Shown here piece by piece: positions 50,171-60,561 of a stretch of DNA of 64,000 bases. The translations under genes were made by a program, and so were the position numbers. Numbering within the stretch: the first letter of the stretch is position 1; every line of letters begins with the position of its first letter. Below the pieces are notes generated by a model. It was not told where the DNA came from and ran no database searches. It saw nothing but the letters and a program-made list of their open reading frames with translations. Source of the stretch: Rhodoferax_B sp049316285 (lineage in GTDB: Bacteria; Pseudomonadota; Gammaproteobacteria; Burkholderiales; Burkholderiaceae_C); the NCBI RefSeq assembly GCF_049316285.1, contig NZ_JBMOXA010000003.1:1-64000 (forward strand), read 5' to 3'.

Positions 50171-52978
50171 ATGGCAGTCAAGTTCGCAGCTTCACCGGTG
50201 ACTAAAGGAACGATGGCCATCTCGTGGCCATTCCTTGGCGTCGTGGGTTTGCTGCTGGTGCTGAACATTGCCAGCATGGACGTGTTGTCGGCCGCCCGCG
50301 CCTTCGTTGGCGCGGAAAGCCTCTGGTCCAAGGGCCAGAAGCAGGCGCTTCAATCCCTTGAACGCTATGCCCGTAGCGGTGCAGAAGAGGACTATCTGCT
50401 CTACGAGCGGGCCGTGGCCGTGCCGCTGGGGCACCGCGATGCCCGCCTGGCGCTGGAGAGCCCCAAGCCGGACCCGCTGGTCGTGACCTCGGGTTTGGTG
50501 CGGGGTGGCAATGACCCGCGCGATGTCCCTGGGATGGCGCGCTTGTTTCGCAACTTCAGGCACTACGGACCAGTGGAGCGCGCCATCGGCATCTGGACCG
50601 ATGCCGATGTGCTGGTGCAGGATTTTGTCGGCCTTGCGCAGCAACTGCGTGAACCCGTGCAATCCGGTGACCGAGGCCGGGCGCTGGCCTTGCTGGAAAA
50701 GCTGTATGCCATTGACGCGCAGCTGACGCCCTATGAAGAGCAATTCTCCTTCGCGCTGGGCGAAGCGTCACGCCAGGCCAAGGGTTTGCTGCTGCTGGCG
50801 ACCTTGTTGACCGCGGCCATCTTGACCACGGCCGGCATGATACAGACGCGCCGGCTGGTGCTCAGCAAGCACAGCATGGCGGCTTCGCTCGAATTCAGCG
50901 AGCAGCGCCTGAAGCTGGCGATTGCCGCCAGTGATCATGGCATATGGGACCTGGACCGGATCAACGACGTGATCCACGTATCGCCGCATTTCATGGCGGC
51001 CTTGGGCCACAAGGACTGGCCGGCGGAAACCAGCGTGTCGAATTTCCTGGCGCTGCTGCCGCAGGAAGACCGCGAACTGCTGGCTCAGACCATGCGCGCC
51101 CTGCGCAGCACGGACTACAGCCTGGATGTTGAGTTCCGCGTGCTTTCATCCTCCCACGGCCATCGTTGGGTGCGGGCCAACGGCAGTGCCGTTCACAACG
51201 CCGAGGGCCAGCTCACACGCCTCGCCGGGGCGCTGTCCGACATCACGGAGCGCAAGGCGTCCCAGGATCAGCTGTTCGAACAGAAGGAGCGCGCGCAGGT
51301 GACGCTCCAATCGATAGGCGACGCCGTCGTTACCACCGATGCGAATGGCTTTGTCGATTACCTCAACCCGGCCGCCGAAACGCTGCTCGGACTCAGCACA
51401 GGTGCGGCATGCAGCAGCGCAATTGCCGAGGTCTGCCGCTTTATCGACGAGAACTCCCGGCTCGCCTTGCCCCATCCCATAGAGACCGCCCTGCGCGAGG
51501 GGAAGAGCGCCCGTCTCGGTGCGGGGGCCGTGCTGGTCCGCCAGGACGGCGGAGAGGTGGCACTCGACGCTTCGGCGGCCCCGATCTGCGGGCGCAACGG
51601 CGCGGTTCTGGGCATGGTCCTGGTCTTGCGCGATGTCAGCCGTGAACGCGCCATCGCCGCGAAATTGTCCTACCAGGCCACGCACGATTCCGTGACTGGG
51701 CTGATCAACCGGCGCGAGTTCGAGCGTCGCCTGAGCCTTGCGCTAGAAAGCGCACGGGATGCACAGCAGGAACATGTGCTGCTGTACCTGGATCTTGACC
51801 AGTTCAAGATCGTCAACGACACCTGCGGCCACGCCGCCGGCGATGATTTGTTGCGTCAGGTTGCCAGCTTGTTGAAGACCCGCCTTCGCGCCGGGGACGC
51901 CTTGGCGCGATTGGGCGGTGATGAGTTCGGACTCTTGCTTGAGCATTGCCCCCTGGAGCATGCGCTGCGGATCGCGGAACAGCTACGCCAGGCCGTGGTG
52001 GAATGCCGATTTGTCAGTGGAGATCGATCCTTCCCGATTGGTGTGAGCATAGGCCTGGTGAACCTAGATGCCGATGATGCAGACCTTGAGTCGGTTCTCA
52101 GTGCCGCAGACAGCGCCTGTTATGTGGCCAAGGAGAACGGTCGCAACCGGGTGCAGGTCTACCATCCTTCGGACAGGGAACTAGCGCTGCGCCACGGCAT
52201 GATGCAATGGGTCACGCGCATCCAGGAGGCGATAGACGAAGGGCGCCTGCGCCTGTTCGCGCAGCGTATTGCGCCGGCGCGCGCCGCCGACGGTGATCGC
52301 CTGCATCTGGAGGTTTTGCTGCGCATGGTTGAGCGCGACGGCCGGCTGGTTCCGCCCATGGCCTTCCTGCCGGCCGCCGAGCGCTTCAATCTGATGTCGG
52401 CGATCGATCACTGGGTGGTGCGCAGCACCTTTGAGACATTGGCGCGACACGCAGCCGGCACTGTCGCCCTGTGTGCCATCAACCTGTCGGGTATCAGTGT
52501 CTGCGACGACCGCTTTCTGGAATTCATCAAGACCGAGCAAGCGCGTTATGGGATAACACCGGCCATGATTTGCTTCGAGATCACCGAAACGGCCGCTATT
52601 TCCAACCTGGCCAAGGCGTCCAAGCTCATCGACGAACTGCGCGGCCTGGGCTACAGCTTTGCACTCGATGACTTTGGCTCAGGTATGGCCTCGTTCGGTT
52701 ATCTCAAACAACTGCCCATAGACTATCTGAAGATCGATGGTTCCTTCGTCAAGGACATGCTGGAAGACCCCATAGATTGCGCAATGGTCGAAGCCATCAA
52801 CAAGATTGGTCATGTCATGGGTATCAAGACGATTGCCGAGTTTGTCGAGAACGACGCCATCCTGGAGCGCCTCTGCGACATGGATGTGGACTTTGTGCAG
52901 GGTTATGGCGTTGGCAAACCCGAACCGCTGGAGATGGTGATGGAAACGGCAAGAAGCAGCCTGCTGATGGCCTCTTGA
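50171..52978 (+). CDS. Membrane PAS-GGDEF-EAL protein
   Basis: 935 residues. Two membrane helices (about 15-32 and 197-217) flank a periplasmic region. PAS domains lie near 235-360 and 370-490. GGDEF: DSVTGLINRREFE, LDLDQFKIVNDTCGHAAGD, ARLGGDEFGLLL. EAL: the signature reads LEVLLR, with the other catalytic positions present (INLSG, CFEITETA, ALDDFGSGMASFG, LKIDGSFVKDM). Both synthesis and hydrolysis of cyclic-di-GMP are possible. It is followed after 4 bases by the histidine kinase, hence probably co-expressed. Confidence 0.94.
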   Translation: MAVKFAASPVTKGTMAISWPFLGVVGLLLVLNIASMDVLSAARAFVGAESLWSKGQKQALQSLERYARSGAEEDYLLYERAVAVPLGHRDARLALESPKPDPLVVTSGLVRGGNDPRDVPGMARLFRNFRHYGPVERAIGIWTDADVLVQDFVGLAQQLREPVQSGDRGRALALLEKLYAIDAQLTPYEEQFSFALGEASRQAKGLLLLATLLTAAILTTAGMIQTRRLVLSKHSMAASLEFSEQRLKLAIAASDHGIWDLDRINDVIHVSPHFMAALGHKDWPAETSVSNFLALLPQEDRELLAQTMRALRSTDYSLDVEFRVLSSSHGHRWVRANGSAVHNAEGQLTRLAGALSDITERKASQDQLFEQKERAQVTLQSIGDAVVTTDANGFVDYLNPAAETLLGLSTGAACSSAIAEVCRFIDENSRLALPHPIETALREGKSARLGAGAVLVRQDGGEVALDASAAPICGRNGAVLGMVLVLRDVSRERAIAAKLSYQATHDSVTGLINRREFERRLSLALESARDAQQEHVLLYLDLDQFKIVNDTCGHAAGDDLLRQVASLLKTRLRAGDALARLGGDEFGLLLEHCPLEHALRIAEQLRQAVVECRFVSGDRSFPIGVSIGLVNLDADDADLESVLSAADSACYVAKENGRNRVQVYHPSDRELALRHGMMQWVTRIQEAIDEGRLRLFAQRIAPARAADGDRLHLEVLLRMVERDGRLVPPMAFLPAAERFNLMSAIDHWVVRSTFETLARHAAGTVALCAINLSGISVCDDRFLEFIKTEQARYGITPAMICFEITETAAISNLAKASKLIDELRGLGYSFALDDFGSGMASFGYLKQLPIDYLKIDGSFVKDMLEDPIDCAMVEAINKIGHVMGIKTIAEFVENDAILERLCDMDVDFVQGYGVGKPEPLEMVMETARSSLLMAS

Positions 52979-52982
52979 GCAA

Positions 52983-54946
52983 ATGCTGCAACACTTTTTA
53001 AGACTGCTTTTGGCCAGCTTGGTCTTGGCCCTGGGCATGGGTGTTTTGGCCGCTCCATTGGGTGCAAGCCAAGAGCCTCCAGCGATGGTTCACTTGAGTG
53101 ACGTCGCAGGCCGCGTTCCACTCACCGACAAGATGCAGCTATTGCTGGATCCCACAGGAGAGAAGACTTTCCAGGAGGTCGCCGATGCGGTGATGCAAGC
53201 CATGCCGGGAGATAGCCTGACGACGGGGTATACCAAGTCAGTCATCTGGTTACGCCTGAGCCTGAACCAGCCCGTCAACGCGGCAGGCAGCGATTGGCGC
53301 CTGCTGGTCGACAACGTCCAGGTCAACGACATTCGGTTCTACCTGAGAAGCCCAGACGGAACTTGGCTCGAACAGAGGGCCGGGCGCAACTACCCGCATG
53401 ACGTTTGGCCAATCAAGACCCGGGCTCCGGTGTTCACGATGTCACTCGAGCCAGGCACTTACCAGGTGCTGTTGCGCATCCAAGGCGGGCATACCTTGAG
53501 CGGCGCGATCAGCCTGTGGAGTCCGCGCAATTTCGCCGACTTCGCGATCTCCGAATCCTTTGGTTTTGGGGCTTACTTTGGCGCCTTTTTTGTGCACTGC
53601 TGTTGCAGTTCTTTTTCTGGGTGGTTGGCAAGGAGCCGTGTTTTGGTTGGTACATCCTTTATTCAATGGTGATCTTTTTTGCCAACTTGCTGAACACAGG
53701 ATACCCACAGAACCTGTTCGACTGGGGGGCTCCGACCTCGTTTGCGCTGATGGGCGCCTATGTGTGTCTGGCTCCCGCGGTCATGGTCAGAATGACGGTG
53801 GTCTGGCTGGAGCTGGAGCCGCAGCTGCCTTTGCTTTGCAAGATTTATCAAGCTGTGGCCTACACCATTTGCGCAGCCACGGCCCTGCTGGTTCTCTCCG
53901 GGCGTTACACGCTGGGCTTGCAGCTCAATCAGATCGGGGCGCTGGCCTGGATCCTGATCTCGCTGGCGCTTGGCACATACATCTGGCTTGTACGCAAACA
54001 AGCCAAGGGCTGGCAGTACCTGCTGGTTTTCCTGTTTGTGGATGTCGGAATCTCGGTTCGTTTTGCGCGCAATATCGGACTGCTGCCCTCAACCGTGCTG
54101 ACCGATTACGCCATTTTTATTGGCGTCGCCTTGCATATGACGGCCATGAGTTTGTTCTTCATCTACACCTACAGCTCCTTGCGCGAGGCCTTGCGTGTCG
54201 AGCAGCGCGCCCGCGAAGAGCAGCGCGACTTTGTGAGCATGGTGTCGCATGAGTTTCGAACGCCCCTGGCCATCATCAGCACCTCGGCGCAACAGCTCGC
54301 ATCCAACCCGTTTGCACCCATGAGCAAGGTCCAGCGGCGCGCGCAAAATATCCGCAGCGCGACGCTTCGATTGAGCCAGTTGTTGGATGAATACCTTTCC
54401 CTGGAGCGCCTTGACACCGCCCATCAAGCCCTCACGCTTCGCTCGGCCGATTTCTACGAAGTGATAGAGGAAGTGGCCGCAGACTGGGACATAGACAAGA
54501 TCAACATCCAGATCAAGGATTTGCCTACGCCGTTTGTCTGTGACCACAAGCTCATGCGCATCGTGTTGAGAAATCTCCTGGCCAATGGGATTCGGCACTC
54601 GCCGCCACAGGCCAGAATCGATCTGCGCGTCAGCGGCACGGCCAAAGGGGCGCTGCATATCGAGGTGGAGGACCACGGTTGCGGCATCCCCGCTGACGAG
54701 CTGCCCAAGCTCTTTCAGAAGTTTTTCCGGGGCCGGGCTGCGCAAGGCGCGCCGGGGGCGGGCTTGGGTCTTTATCTGGTCAAGCGCGTCATCGAATTGC
54801 ATGGCGGCACCATCACCGTTAAAAGCGAGCCAAAGCTAGGCACTTTGTTTGTGATCGACCTGCCCAAGCTTCAGTGGAATGGTTCGATCAACCAGACTTA
54901 TGAGCCGCCAGCGTCGGCAGGGCGCAAGAACCATCCAGGGTTCTAG
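52983..54946 (+). pseudogene. 7TMR-type sensor histidine kinase, split by a -1 frameshift
   Basis: The first frame (52983 on) encodes a signal peptide and a 7TMR-DISM extracellular domain (SVIWLRLSLNQPVN, DGTWLEQRAGRNYPH, up to ISESFGFGAYFGAF). From about 53592 homology continues in another frame as CALLLQFFFWVVGKEPCFGWYILYS, through seven membrane helices, to the kinase: VSMVSHEFRTPLAIIS (H-box), LLANGIRHSP (N), DHGCGIP (G1), GAGLGLYLVKRV (G2). One extra T in the TTTTTT run at 53586-53591 would join them. It may be a disrupted gene, a sequencing error, or recovered by slippage. Its stop overlaps the convergent response regulator by 4 bases. Confidence 0.85.
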
Positions 54947-55620
54947 AGCCGCACATCCACCGGGGCCCGAAAGCTGAACCCCACACTTCGGATGGTGCTG
55001 ACGGGCAGTTCCTGGCCGCAGGCTTCCTGTACTTTGCGCCGTAACCGGGTCATTTGGGTATCGAGTCGGCGTTGATCGTAGTCCAGCCAATTCGCGCCAA
55101 GTGCTTTGACGATGGCCTCGCGGTGCACCACCTCGCCGCCCTGAGCCAAGGTCTTCAACACCGTGAAGTCCTGGGCCGAAAGCTGTATGGGATAGGCCCC
55201 CGGAGGCGTCAGCTGACGAGGCGCACTTTGCAGAATCCAGCGCGGCGGTTCATCGAAGTGCATGCGTCGTGCCAGGGCCTCAATCGTGGCCGCAAGTTCC
55301 GCCAGATCGGATGTCTTGGGTATGTAGTAGTCGGCACCGCTATGCAGTCCGTGGACCTTGTCCAGGGTCCCGCCACGTGCTGTCAACACAATGACGCCTA
55401 GCTCCAGGCCATCGCGGCGCATGCGCAGAACAAGGTCCATGCCATCGCCGTCTGGCAGGCCACGATCAAGTACGGCGACCTGGTGGATCGACGGCCGAAA
55501 GGCCGCGGTGAATGCCTCGAGTGACGAGGTTGCTGTGACCGAATGGCCCTGGTCGACGAGGAACTCTGTCAGCTCCTCGAGCAGGATAGGTTCGTCTTCG
55601 AGCAGGATTACGTTCGCCAT
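54943..55620 (-). CDS. OmpR-family response regulator
   Basis: 225 residues. Receiver domain with acidic EDEP at the start, phosphoacceptor Asp in VAVLDRGLPDGDGM, VLTARG and Lys in YYIPKTSDL. The C-terminal winged helix (YPIQLSAQDFTVLKTLAQGGEVVHREAIVKAL, TQMTRLRRKVQEACG, VSTIRSVGFSF) is of the OmpR type. It is convergent with the histidine kinase and presumably its partner. Confidence 0.93.
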   Translation of the reverse strand: MANVILLEDEPILLEELTEFLVDQGHSVTATSSLEAFTAAFRPSIHQVAVLDRGLPDGDGMDLVLRMRRDGLELGVIVLTARGGTLDKVHGLHSGADYYIPKTSDLAELAATIEALARRMHFDEPPRWILQSAPRQLTPPGAYPIQLSAQDFTVLKTLAQGGEVVHREAIVKALGANWLDYDQRRLDTQMTRLRRKVQEACGQELPVSTIRSVGFSFRAPVDVRL

Positions 55621-55787
55621 AGGCTTATTCTAAAAAAGCCCATAGAAGCACAGGCTGAGCAAACCTAAGCAACGGGCCAATGAACTGGCTGCTCCTGCGT
55701 CTCAAGCGAAACCCCGGCCGCGACACCCTGCCGCAGCCTTGTGCAAAAGCGGATGGTGTTTGTCGCTGCATGCGACGCGGGTCAGCT

Positions 55788-56276
55788 CTACGCCTGCAAC
55801 TTCAGTTGGGCCGAGCGCGCAACGCGCACGCAGTCCTTCAAGTGTTCTTCCCCGAGAAAACGTATGGCCGTATAACCCATCAGTGCGGCGACGGCTTGCC
55901 CGGCCAAGGGCACATATTTGGCGGCTTGTTTGGCCGTCATGCGCATGCCGACCTTGGCCGCGGCACTGACAACCAGTTCGCGGGTGATGAGTTTGCCTAT
56001 CAGTACCGAGCCCACCATGGTGACCGCCTTCTGTACCTGCTCGCGCTGCGAAGGGTTGAGCCGGTCAAGCTGTTCCGGCGCCAGGCCAAAGGTGGCCGTG
56101 ACCTGGGGGATGAGCTTGCTGAGCAAGGCCGCATCCACCGCCCAGTCAAGGCCTGGAATCGGCACCATGCTGGCGCCAGCGGCGAGCAGGGCCTGGCGGT
56201 GCAGCATTTGCCGGCTGCGGCGCACGGCATGCACCAGTGCGGGATCTCCGTCGGCGAGTTGCAGGGCTGTGGGCAT
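55788..56276 (-). CDS. Hypothetical protein (EcsC/DUF697-like traits)
   Basis: 162 residues from ATG 56276, with GAGGG 8 bases upstream. A hydrophobic amphipathic segment (AAGASMVPIPGLDWAVDAALLSKLIPQVTATFGL), a glycine/alanine-rich helix (VTMVGSVLIGKLI), and MTAKQAAKYVPLAGQAVAALMGYTAIRFLGEEHL. The pattern recalls EcsC or DUF697 proteins, but I do not claim the family. Probably membrane-associated. Confidence 0.7.
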   Translation of the reverse strand: MPTALQLADGDPALVHAVRRSRQMLHRQALLAAGASMVPIPGLDWAVDAALLSKLIPQVTATFGLAPEQLDRLNPSQREQVQKAVTMVGSVLIGKLITRELVVSAAAKVGMRMTAKQAAKYVPLAGQAVAALMGYTAIRFLGEEHLKDCVRVARSAQLKLQA

Positions 56277-56381
56277 TTGATTCGACCCTCTGATGTGACT
56301 CAAGCCAGAAGCCTAACAGCCAAAGGATTACTCTGATGTACCGAGGGGGATCGCCAGTGAAGGGGCGCAGCCTGGGGCTGA

Positions 56382-56633
56382 TCAGGACTTCTTGGCGATC
56401 ATGCCGTAGATGAACAGCAGCACCACGGCGCCCACCACCGAGGCGATCCAGCCGGCGCCTTCGCCGGGGGCGTACCAGCCCAGCTTGCTGCCGAGGAAAT
56501 TGGCACCGAACGCGCCCGCAATGCCCAACACGGAGGTCATGAGCAGGCCCAGCTTGTCGTCGCCAGGTTTGACGGCGCGGGCGATCAAACCCACCACAAA
56601 GCCCACAATCACAGTTCCAATCAAAGACAACAT
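56382..56633 (-). CDS. GlsB/YeaQ/YmgE family stress membrane protein
   Basis: 83 residues, three membrane helices. MLSLIGTVIVGFVVGLIARAVKPGDDKLGL, GIAGAFGANFLG and WIASVVGAVVLLFIYGMI are family signatures. Typically induced by stress; function not defined. Confidence 0.93.
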   Translation of the reverse strand: MLSLIGTVIVGFVVGLIARAVKPGDDKLGLLMTSVLGIAGAFGANFLGSKLGWYAPGEGAGWIASVVGAVVLLFIYGMIAKKS

Positions 56634-56744
56634 ATGCAGTTCCGGGATGAGTTATGGAAATGCCGACTGTACTGTCTCAGCTCGCTGCTGGCGTGACTTT
56701 ATGATTCGCTCGCCCCGGCAAAACCAGGGCGAGGTAACCAACAC

Positions 56745-58754
56745 TTACACCTCGGCGGTGCGGATGGCTTCGATCTGTTCCGACAGGCTCAGCCACTGTT
56801 CTTCCAGCGTCGCCAACTCGTCGCCCACGGCCTTCAGGCGTTTGCCCGCAGTGGCCAGATCGGCTGGCGTGAGCGGAGTGCTCATCTGGGTTTCCAGTTG
56901 CTCTTTCTCCTTTTGCAACGCGGCCATGGTTTGCTCGGCCTTGTCGAGTTGCTTTTGCAGCGGCTTGGCCTGGGTGGCGAGTTGCTGGCGGCGCGCGGAG
57001 TCGACGCGGCGTTGTTCGGCGGGGTTGACTGCCGGGGCGGCAACCGGGGCGGGAGCCGCAGCCACTGCGGGGGCCTTGGCAACTGCAGCCGATGCGTTCT
57101 TGGCTTCCTCGCGCAGGCGTTTGCTTTCGTCGAGCAGGTAGCGCTGGTAGTCGTCCAGGTCGCCGTCAAAAGGCGCGACACCGCCGCGCGACACCATCCA
57201 GAATTCGTCGCACACCGAGCGCAACAGCGCCCGGTCGTGGCTCACCAGCATCACCGTGCCTTCGAACTCATTCAGCGCCATGGCCAGCGCTTCACGCGTG
57301 GCCAGATCCAAGTGGTTGGTCGGCTCATCGAGCAGCAGCAGGTTGGGGCGCTGCCAGACGATCATGCACAGCACCAGGCGCGCCTTTTCGCCGCCGCTCA
57401 TGCTGCCCACGGCCTGTTTGACCATGTCGCCGCTGAAGTTGAAGGTGCCCAGAAAGCTGCGCAGGTCTTGCTCGCGTGTCGCCTGACCCGCCAGCCGGCC
57501 GGCGGCGGTGGTTTCCTTCACCAGGTGGATCATGTGCTCCAGCGGGTTGTCGGCCGGGCGCAGCACGTCCAGTTCCTGCTGGGCGAAGTAGCCGATGTTC
57601 AGACCCTTGCCTTCGGTGATTTCGCCCTCGATAGGGCGCAACGCACGCGCCACGGTTTTCACCAGTGTCGATTTACCCTGGCCGTTGGCGCCCAAAATGC
57701 CTATGCGCTGGCCGGCCAGCACCGACTTGCTGACCTTTTGCACGATGACGGTGGGCGGCGTGCCGGGCGCGGCATCTTCTGGTGCGGGGTAACCAAAGGT
57801 GCAATCGGCCATCGACAGCATGGGGTTGGGCAGGTTGGCCGGCTCCTTGAACTCGAAGGTGAATTCGGCCTCGGCCAGCAGCGGCGCAATCTTTTCCATG
57901 CGGTCCAAGGCCTTGACGCGGCTTTGCGCCTGCTTGGCCTTGCTGGCCTGGGCCTTGAAGCGCGAGATGAACTTCTGCAGGTGAGCGATCTTGTCTTGCT
58001 GCTTGGCGTAGGAAGCCTGCTGCAATTCGATCTTCTCGGCGCGCATGTCTTCAAACTTGCTGTAGTTGCCGCCATAGCGGTTCAGCTTGGCGGTTTCGAT
58101 GTGCGCCGTGACGTCGGTGATGGCGTCCAGGAATTCGCGGTCGTGGCTGATCACCAGCAGCGTGCCGGTATAGCGCTTGAGCCAGGCTTCCAGCCACACC
58201 AGGGCGTCCAAGTCCAAGTGGTTGGTGGGTTCGTCGAGCAGCATCAGGTCGGACGGGCACATCAGCGCGCGGGCCAGTTGCAGGCGCATGCGCCAGCCAC
58301 CCGAGAAGCTGTTCACCGGGTTGTCGAGTTCGCTGGTCTTGAAGCCCAGGCCCAGGATCAGCGCCTGCGCGCGTGCCTGGGCATCGCCAGAACCTGCGTC
58401 GTAGAGCGCCATGTAGGCGTTGGCCATGCGCTCACCGTCGTCGCTGGCCTCGGCGGCGGCCACTTCCTCGCGCGCGGCCAGCAGCGTGGTGTCACCGTCG
58501 ATCACGAAATCGGTGGCGCTCTGATCGGTCTCGGGCATGTCCTGGGCCACCTGGGCCAAGCGCCATTGCGCGGGGACGTTGAAGTCGCCACCGTCTTCGT
58601 GCAGCGTGCCATTGAGCAGCGCAAACAGCGTTGACTTGCCCGCGCCATTGCGGCCCACCAGGCCAACCTTTTCACCTGGGTTGATGGTGAGGTTGGCGCT
58701 GTCGAGCAGCACTTTGGCGCTTCGGCGCAATACGACGTTTTTCAGGGTGATCAT
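56745..58754 (-). CDS. ABC-F family ATPase
   Basis: 669 residues from ATG 58754. Two ABC domains and no membrane region: Walker A GRNGAGKST and GANGQGKST, signatures NSFSGGWRMRLQLARAL and SMSGGEKARLVLCMI, and LLLDEPTNHLDL in both. A linker (about 240-320) carries a coiled coil, and the C-terminus is Ala/Pro-rich then a coiled-coil CTD (KPLQKQLDKAEQTMAALQKEKEQLETQ), as in Uup/YheS-like proteins. Acts on ribosomes or translation. Confidence 0.92.
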   Translation of the reverse strand: MITLKNVVLRRSAKVLLDSANLTINPGEKVGLVGRNGAGKSTLFALLNGTLHEDGGDFNVPAQWRLAQVAQDMPETDQSATDFVIDGDTTLLAAREEVAAAEASDDGERMANAYMALYDAGSGDAQARAQALILGLGFKTSELDNPVNSFSGGWRMRLQLARALMCPSDLMLLDEPTNHLDLDALVWLEAWLKRYTGTLLVISHDREFLDAITDVTAHIETAKLNRYGGNYSKFEDMRAEKIELQQASYAKQQDKIAHLQKFISRFKAQASKAKQAQSRVKALDRMEKIAPLLAEAEFTFEFKEPANLPNPMLSMADCTFGYPAPEDAAPGTPPTVIVQKVSKSVLAGQRIGILGANGQGKSTLVKTVARALRPIEGEITEGKGLNIGYFAQQELDVLRPADNPLEHMIHLVKETTAAGRLAGQATREQDLRSFLGTFNFSGDMVKQAVGSMSGGEKARLVLCMIVWQRPNLLLLDEPTNHLDLATREALAMALNEFEGTVMLVSHDRALLRSVCDEFWMVSRGGVAPFDGDLDDYQRYLLDESKRLREEAKNASAAVAKAPAVAAAPAPVAAPAVNPAEQRRVDSARRQQLATQAKPLQKQLDKAEQTMAALQKEKEQLETQMSTPLTPADLATAGKRLKAVGDELATLEEQWLSLSEQIEAIRTAEV

Positions 58755-59044
58755 GGCAATGAGGCCGCCCGGGGCGGCCAAGAAAACGGAAACAATTGGC
58801 GCCGAGGTGAGGACCAGGGCTGGGGCGGCACCTAGGGCTAACAAGAGCAAACAAGGTGGCTGAAATCGTTCGACACAAAGCCCAAGGGGCTAGGTTGCTA
58901 CGCTAAACATAGCGTGTTACGCAATTGGTATCTGTGGCAGCAAGGTATTTTATTGTGTTCTTGCCCAGCAGGGTTTTGCTTGCTGACAAAATGGCAGCAA
59001 TCTCTTCATCAATCTCTTCACCAAGCAATCTGCAGGAAAGATCC

Positions 59045-60469
59045 ATGAGCAACAAAAAAAGCGATTTCGGACTGATCGGTTTGGCCGTGATGGGGCAAAA
59101 CCTTGTGTTGAACGTGGAGAGCCGCGGCTTCCAGGTCAGCGTGTTCAACCGTACCCCGGACAAGACAGAGGCCTTCCTGGCTGCCAATCCCGGCAAAAAG
59201 CTGGTGGGTAGCACCACGCTGCAGGAGTTTGTGCAAAGCCTGGCCTTGCCACGCAAGATCCAGATCATGGTCAAGGCCGGCAAGCCGGTGGACGACGTGA
59301 TCGAGCAATTGATCCCGCTGCTCGACAAAGACGACATCATCATTGACGGTGGCAACAGCCTCTACACCGACACCGAGCGCCGCGACGCCTACCTGAGCAG
59401 CAAGGGCCTGCGTTTCATTGGCGCGGGAGTGTCGGGCGGTGAAGAGGGCGCGCGCAAGGGCCCGGCCATCATGCCCGGCGGCCCGGCTTCCACCTGGGAG
59501 GTGATGAAGCCCATCTTCGAGAGCATCTCGGCCAAGGTGGACGGCCAGCCGTGTGTGATCCACATTGGCCCGGGCGGCGCCGGCCACTACGTGAAGATGA
59601 TTCACAACGGCATCGAATACGGCGACATGCAGTTGATCTGCGAGGCCTACAGCCTGTTCAAGGCGGCGGGCTTCAGCACCGACGAGATGGCCTCCATCTT
59701 CAACGAGTGGAACGAAGGCGACCTGCAGAGCTACCTGATCCAGATCACCGGCAAGGCGCTGGAGCAAAAAGACCCGGAAACCGGTGGTGCACTGGTGGAG
59801 TTGATTCTCGACAAGGCCGGCCAAAAAGGCACGGGCCAGTGGACACTGCTCAACGCCGCCGAAAACGCCGTGGTCATCAGCACCATCAACGCCGCCGTGG
59901 AAGCACGTGTGTTGTCGTCGCAGAAGGCGCAACGTGTCGAGGCCAGCAAACACCTGCAGGGCCCGAAAGCCAACCTGAGCGCCGAGAAAAAAGAGCTGGT
60001 CGCCAAGGTGCACGACGCGTTGTACGCGTCCAAGGTGATCAGCTACACCCAGGGTTTTGACTTGATCAAGACCATGGGTGAGAAGAAGCAATGGGGCCTG
60101 GACTTTGGCGGCATCGCCTCCATCTGGCGCGGCGGCTGCATCATCCGTGCACGCTTTTTGAACCACATCACCGATGCCTACCGCACCGACCCGGCGCTGG
60201 TCAACTTGATGTTGGCGCCGTTCTTCAAAGACCTGCTCAACAGCACGCAGCAAAACTGGCGCGAAGTGGTGGCCCTGGCCGTGCGCAATGGCATTCCGGT
60301 GCCGGCCTTCAGCGCGTCGCTGGCCTACTACGACAGCTACCGCTCGGCACGCCTGTCAGCCAATTTGCTGCAGGCGCAGCGCGACTTCTTTGGTGCGCAC
60401 ACCTACGAACGCACCGACAAGCCAGCGGGTGAGTTCTTCCATACCGAATGGCCTGAAGTGATTGGTTGA
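59045..60469 (+). CDS. gnd: 6-phosphogluconate dehydrogenase (decarboxylating)
   Basis: 474 residues from ATG 59045, with GGAAAG upstream. NADP-binding FGLIGLAVMGQNLVLNVESRGF and NRT, substrate motif GAGVSGGEEGARKGPAIMPGG, catalytic Lys in GHYVKMIHNGIEYGDMQL, and the C-terminal ISYTQGFDLIK, IWRGGCIIRARFL and RDFFGAHTYERTD. Oxidative pentose phosphate pathway. Length is the usual 468-482. Confidence 0.97.
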   Translation: MSNKKSDFGLIGLAVMGQNLVLNVESRGFQVSVFNRTPDKTEAFLAANPGKKLVGSTTLQEFVQSLALPRKIQIMVKAGKPVDDVIEQLIPLLDKDDIIIDGGNSLYTDTERRDAYLSSKGLRFIGAGVSGGEEGARKGPAIMPGGPASTWEVMKPIFESISAKVDGQPCVIHIGPGGAGHYVKMIHNGIEYGDMQLICEAYSLFKAAGFSTDEMASIFNEWNEGDLQSYLIQITGKALEQKDPETGGALVELILDKAGQKGTGQWTLLNAAENAVVISTINAAVEARVLSSQKAQRVEASKHLQGPKANLSAEKKELVAKVHDALYASKVISYTQGFDLIKTMGEKKQWGLDFGGIASIWRGGCIIRARFLNHITDAYRTDPALVNLMLAPFFKDLLNSTQQNWREVVALAVRNGIPVPAFSASLAYYDSYRSARLSANLLQAQRDFFGAHTYERTDKPAGEFFHTEWPEVIG

Positions 60470-60561
60470 TGATTTGCCGTCAGTTGCATCGCATGTGCAC
60501 TGGTCGTGTGCAGGGTGACGGCTGCTGACGGCCAAAAGAAGACATTTAGGGGTGAGCGATT

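Noticed and set aside
53586..53592. Programmed -1 ribosomal frameshift at TTTTTTG in the histidine kinase
   Set aside because: The zero frame reads TTT TTT G, not T TTT TTG, so it is out of register with a canonical slippery heptamer; transcriptional slippage or mutation is likelier.
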